The notes under the pieces are model-generated. The model searched no databases and was not told where the DNA came from. It saw only the letters and a list, made by a program, of their open reading frames with translations. DNA of 64,000 nucleotides, taken from Prado023 sp963700395 (GTDB lineage: Bacteria; Actinomycetota; Actinomycetes; S36-B12; CAIYMF01). The position numbers were made by a program, and so were the translations under genes. Each line of letters starts with the position of its first letter. Within the stretch, counting starts at the first letter, position 1. The stretch spans positions 930,001 to 994,000 of the forward strand of contig CAVOXI010000001.1 in assembly GCA_963700395.1 (NCBI GenBank), read 5' to 3'. Below, piece by piece: positions 61,196 to 64,000 of the stretch.

Positions 61196-63281
61196 GTGAC
61201 CCCGTCCCTGCCTCCGCCCCCGACCGGGGTCGACGCGCTGGTTGGCAGGGTCCTGGACGGGCGCTACCGGGTCGAGTCCTTCCTCGCCCGTGGGGGAATG
61301 GCCACCATCTACCGGGGCGCCGACCTCCGGCTCGACCGCACCGTTGCCATCAAGGTGATGCACCCGACGTTCGCCACCGATCCCGGCTTCGTCGACCGCT
61401 TCGAGCGCGAGGCGCGCGCGGCCGCACGGCTCAACAGCCCGTACGCCGTGGCCGTCCACGACCAGGGCAATGACGCCGGAGTCACCTACCTGGTCATGGA
61501 GTACGTGCCCGGGCACACCGTTCGTGACGTGCTGCGCACGCACGGCGCGCTGCCCCCCGCGCAGGCCCTGGCGATCATCGACCCCGTGCTGCAGGCCCTG
61601 GCCGCAGCCCACCGCGCCGGCTACATCCATCGCGACGTGAAGCCCGAGAACGTCCTGATCTCCGAGGACGGCCGGGTCAAGGTCACGGACTTCGGCCTCG
61701 CCCGCGCCATCGAGGGCGTCGACTCCGGCAAGACCCATGGCCTGCTGCTCGGGACCGTCGCCTACCTGTCACCCGAGCAGGTCGAGCACGACCGGACCGA
61801 TGCGCGCTCCGACGTCTACAGCGCCGGGATCCTGCTGTTCGAACTCGTGACCGGCCAGGTGCCCTTCACCGCCTCGGCCCCGATGCAGGTGGCCTACCGG
61901 CATGTCCACGAGGATGTCCCCGCACCCTCGTCGATCAAGCCGGGGATCCCTGAGGGGATCGACGCGCTGGTGCTGCGCGCCACGCGGCGGAACCCCGACC
62001 AGCGCTTCGGGGACGCCGACGCGTTCCTCGCCGCGGCACGCGTCCAGAAGGACACGCTGCCCGCGGCACAGCCCTGGGCGCCGTCGCCCACCGACACGCT
62101 GGTCGTGAACCGGGAGGTAGGGGCAGGCGCGGCCGCAGCGGCTGGTGCTGCAGCCGCCGGCGCTGGAGCGGCCGCGGCAGCCGGCGCAGACGAGGGCCAC
62201 GTCGCCGAGGATCCCCTCGACGCCCCCGCGTGGGTGAACCAGCCCGCGGGGCGTCCTGCCGCGCCGGCGCCACGCACGCCGGACGACGCATACGACCCCC
62301 CGCCTGCCCTCGGATCGGGCTGCGCTCGCCCAGCCCGACGGTGAGGCCTACGTCACCGAAGTGAGTCACCAGACCTCACCGGACGCGCCCAACCGCCCCC
62401 GCCGCGGCCGCAAGGCCCTGTGGCTGGGGGGGCTGGCGCTCGTCAGCGTCGTGGCCCTGCTGGCGCTCGTGTTCGGCCCCCTGCAGCGGGTCACCGTCCC
62501 GGACCTCCTGGGCAGGACCCCCACGGAGGCGGCCGCGATCCTGGCCACCTCGAACCTCAACCTCGACGCCGAGGAGACCGGCTTCAGCGAGGAGTACGCC
62601 AAGGGCGTCATCATGTCCACCGATCCCGGGCCGACGTCCTCGGCGAGGACCGGCAGCACTGTCCGGGCGGTCGTCAGCAAGGGCCCGGAGCGCTACGAGG
62701 TGCCCAAGCTCAAGAAGCTCACCCTCAAGGAGGCGCAGGTCGCTCTCGGGGCTGCCAACCTCGAGCTCGGCGAGCAGACCGAGGCCTACCACGACTCGGT
62801 GAAGAAGGGCGACATCATCAGCAGCGACCCGCCTGCTGGGGAGTCCGTGAAGCCGGGCACCAAGGTCGCCGTCGTGGTCTCCAAGGGCCCTGAGCCGGTC
62901 ACGATGCCAACCCTTGAGGGAACCGATGGCGACGCTGCCGAGGCGCAGCTGAAGGGCCTCGGCCTCGACGTCGACCGCTCGAACAAGACCAGCGAGTCCG
63001 TGGCCAAGGGCCTGGTCATCAGCACGAACCCGGAGGCCGGCGCCACCGCCTTCCGGGGCGACACGGTGAAGCTGGTCGTGTCCAAGGGGCCACCGCTCGT
63101 CGAGGTGCCCAATGTCGTGGGCAGGAGCGAGGCCGAGGCGCGAGCCGCACTGGAGCAGGCCGGCTTCGCGGTGAACGTGAACAAGCCGCTCGGGACCGCC
63201 ATCTTCGGGGTCAACTCACAGGACCCGCGCGGGGGCACCAAGGCGCCCAAGGGGTCGACGGTGACCATCACCGTTGTCTAG
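61196..63281 (+). CDS. Ser/Thr protein kinase with four PASTA domains, one inserted base
   Basis: About 694 residues when reconstructed. The kinase domain (residues 20-285) has GRYRVESFLARGGMA, catalytic Lys in VAIKVM, HRDVKPENVL, DFGLAR and GTVAYLSPEQ. A Gly/Ala linker and Pro-rich juxtamembrane stretch follow. One extra C at about 62307-62309 creates a false stop; removing it joins YDPPPA to SDRAALAQPDGEAYVTEV. Then come a membrane helix (ALWLGGLALVSVVALLALVFG) and four extracellular PASTA repeats (VTVPDLLG, YEVPKLKK, VTMPTLEG, VEVPNVVG). PASTA kinases sense peptidoglycan fragments. Position beside idsA- and mptA-like genes recalls pknL. Confidence 0.92.
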
Positions 63282-64000
63282 CCCCGCCTGGACCCGCAAC
63301 CACCACACGCTTGCCACCCTGGCCCTCGTCGGGGTGACGGCCGTCTGGGGCGGCACGTTCGTGGTCGTCCAGGACGCGGTGGAGCAGATGCCGGTCCTGC
63401 CCTTCCTGTTCTGGCGGTTCGCGCTGGCCGCCGCCGTGATGGCACTGCTGCGCCCGCGAGCCATGGTCCGGCTGAGCCCGCAGAAGCGCCGGCACGGGGT
63501 CTACCTCGGCCTCCTGCTGGGCGGCGGGTACATCCTGCAGACCTTCGGCCTGCTGCACACCTCGGCCACGGTGTCCGGCTTCATCACCGGGATGTTCGTG
63601 GTCTTCACCCCCCTGATCGCGTGGCTCGTGCTGCGCCAGCCGATCGGGCCGGCCGTATGGCTCGGCGTGGCGCTGGCCACCTTCGGGCTGGCGCTCATCA
63701 GCCTCAACGGATTGGCGATGGGCTTCGGCGAGCTGCTGACCCTCGGCTGCGCGGCGCTCTTCGGCGCGCACATCGTCGGCCTGGGCCAGTGGTCGACTGC
63801 CGCGGACGCCTACGGCCTCACGGTGATCCAGCTGGGCGTCGTGGCACTGCTCGGCCTGGTCGCCAGCCCACTGCAGGGCGGCCTGGCGATGCCCCCCACC
63901 GCCGCCGTCTGGGCGGCACTGGCCTTCCTGGCGCTGGTGGCCACCGCCCTGGCGTTCCTGGCCCAGACCTGGGCGCAGACCTACATGAGCGCCCCGAGGG
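63274..64000 (+). CDS. EamA/DMT family transporter, 3' end outside window
   Basis: About 242 codons are visible and the gene runs off the right edge. Repeated hydrophobic helices with the DMT signature LALVGVTAVWGGTFVVVQDAVEQMP ... FLFWRFALAAAVMAL and LGGGYILQTFGLLHTSATVSGFITGMFVVFTPLIAWLVL are present. The start is uncertain: TTG 63274 overlaps the kinase stop, and GTG codons further in are alternatives. Likely a metabolite or drug exporter. Confidence 0.85.
   Translation, partial: MSSPAWTRNHHTLATLALVGVTAVWGGTFVVVQDAVEQMPVLPFLFWRFALAAAVMALLRPRAMVRLSPQKRRHGVYLGLLLGGGYILQTFGLLHTSATVSGFITGMFVVFTPLIAWLVLRQPIGPAVWLGVALATFGLALISLNGLAMGFGELLTLGCAALFGAHIVGLGQWSTAADAYGLTVIQLGVVALLGLVASPLQGGLAMPPTAAVWAALAFLALVATALAFLAQTWAQTYMSAPR

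Noticed and set aside
1560..62309. Programmed ribosomal frameshifting as a general mechanism
   Set aside because: The eleven sites share no slippery sequence, stop-codon context or downstream structure that I can see, and the duplicated phosphatase domain shows the extra base is absent from its twin.
1..64000. tRNA or rRNA genes, insertion sequences, prophage or CRISPR arrays
   Set aside because: I scanned for cloverleaf-type ends, transposase motifs and regular repeat-spacer arrays and found none I could support.

Overview
The window is from a high-GC Gram-positive actinobacterium (Actinomycetota). It carries a complete division and cell-wall (dcw) cluster with the actinobacterial extras DivIVA, SepF and YggT, a MurE with the DNPR motif expected for meso-diaminopimelate, a DUF222 HNH (13E12-type) gene, actinobacterial LexA boxes and many leaderless-type promoters. 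I cannot name the genus. Gene order resembles the Streptomyces and Mycobacterium dcw neighbourhoods.

Left arm (1-27 kb). A partial, probably DksA/TraR-like gene (-) and DUF167 (+) precede ileS (+) and a metallohydrolase (+). A long minus-strand run follows. Transcription begins near 24 kb at mraZ, behind putative MraZ boxes, and passes through a 31-codon ORF coupled to rsmH, then ftsL, ftsI, murE, murF, mraY, murD, ftsW, murG, murC and ftsQ. A 464-bp gap with DnaA-box-like repeats separates ftsQ from ftsZ, pgeF, yggS, sepF, yggT and divIVA. On the other side of the mraZ promoter is a secreted metallophosphatase containing a 624-bp near-perfect tandem duplication.

Middle (26-41 kb). Here are a MaoC hydratase (-), a moxR / DUF58 / transglutaminase operon (+), an alpha/beta hydrolase, a terminator and DUF3040. 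A DNA-damage module follows: DUF6504, HEPN, dnaE2 and dinB (-) and a divergent DUF222-HNH gene (+). Each side has its own near-ideal promoter carrying an exact LexA box.

Right arm (41-64 kb). Carotenoid genes are spread over about 20 kb: crtA-like, cruF-like, cruG-like glycosyltransferase, a crtD-like desaturase, GGPP synthase, crtI, crtB and a split lycopene cyclase crtYc/crtYd. Together they suggest a glycosylated, hydroxylated, perhaps monocyclic carotenoid. Interspersed are a GMC oxidoreductase, a GGPP synthase / metF / SIMPL / CDP-alcohol transferase / antiporter operon, an MptA/B-type mannosyltransferase, a secreted RNase with an overlapping barstar gene, a ferredoxin-reductase-like flavoprotein, a PASTA kinase and an EamA transporter.

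Caution on sequence quality. At least eleven single-base gains, and probably two losses, break otherwise conserved genes (ileS, ftsL, DUF58, transglutaminase, HNH, crtD-like, crtB, kinase and others). The pattern looks like residual sequencing or assembly error rather than pseudogenes. Coordinates for these genes span the reconstructed reading frame.
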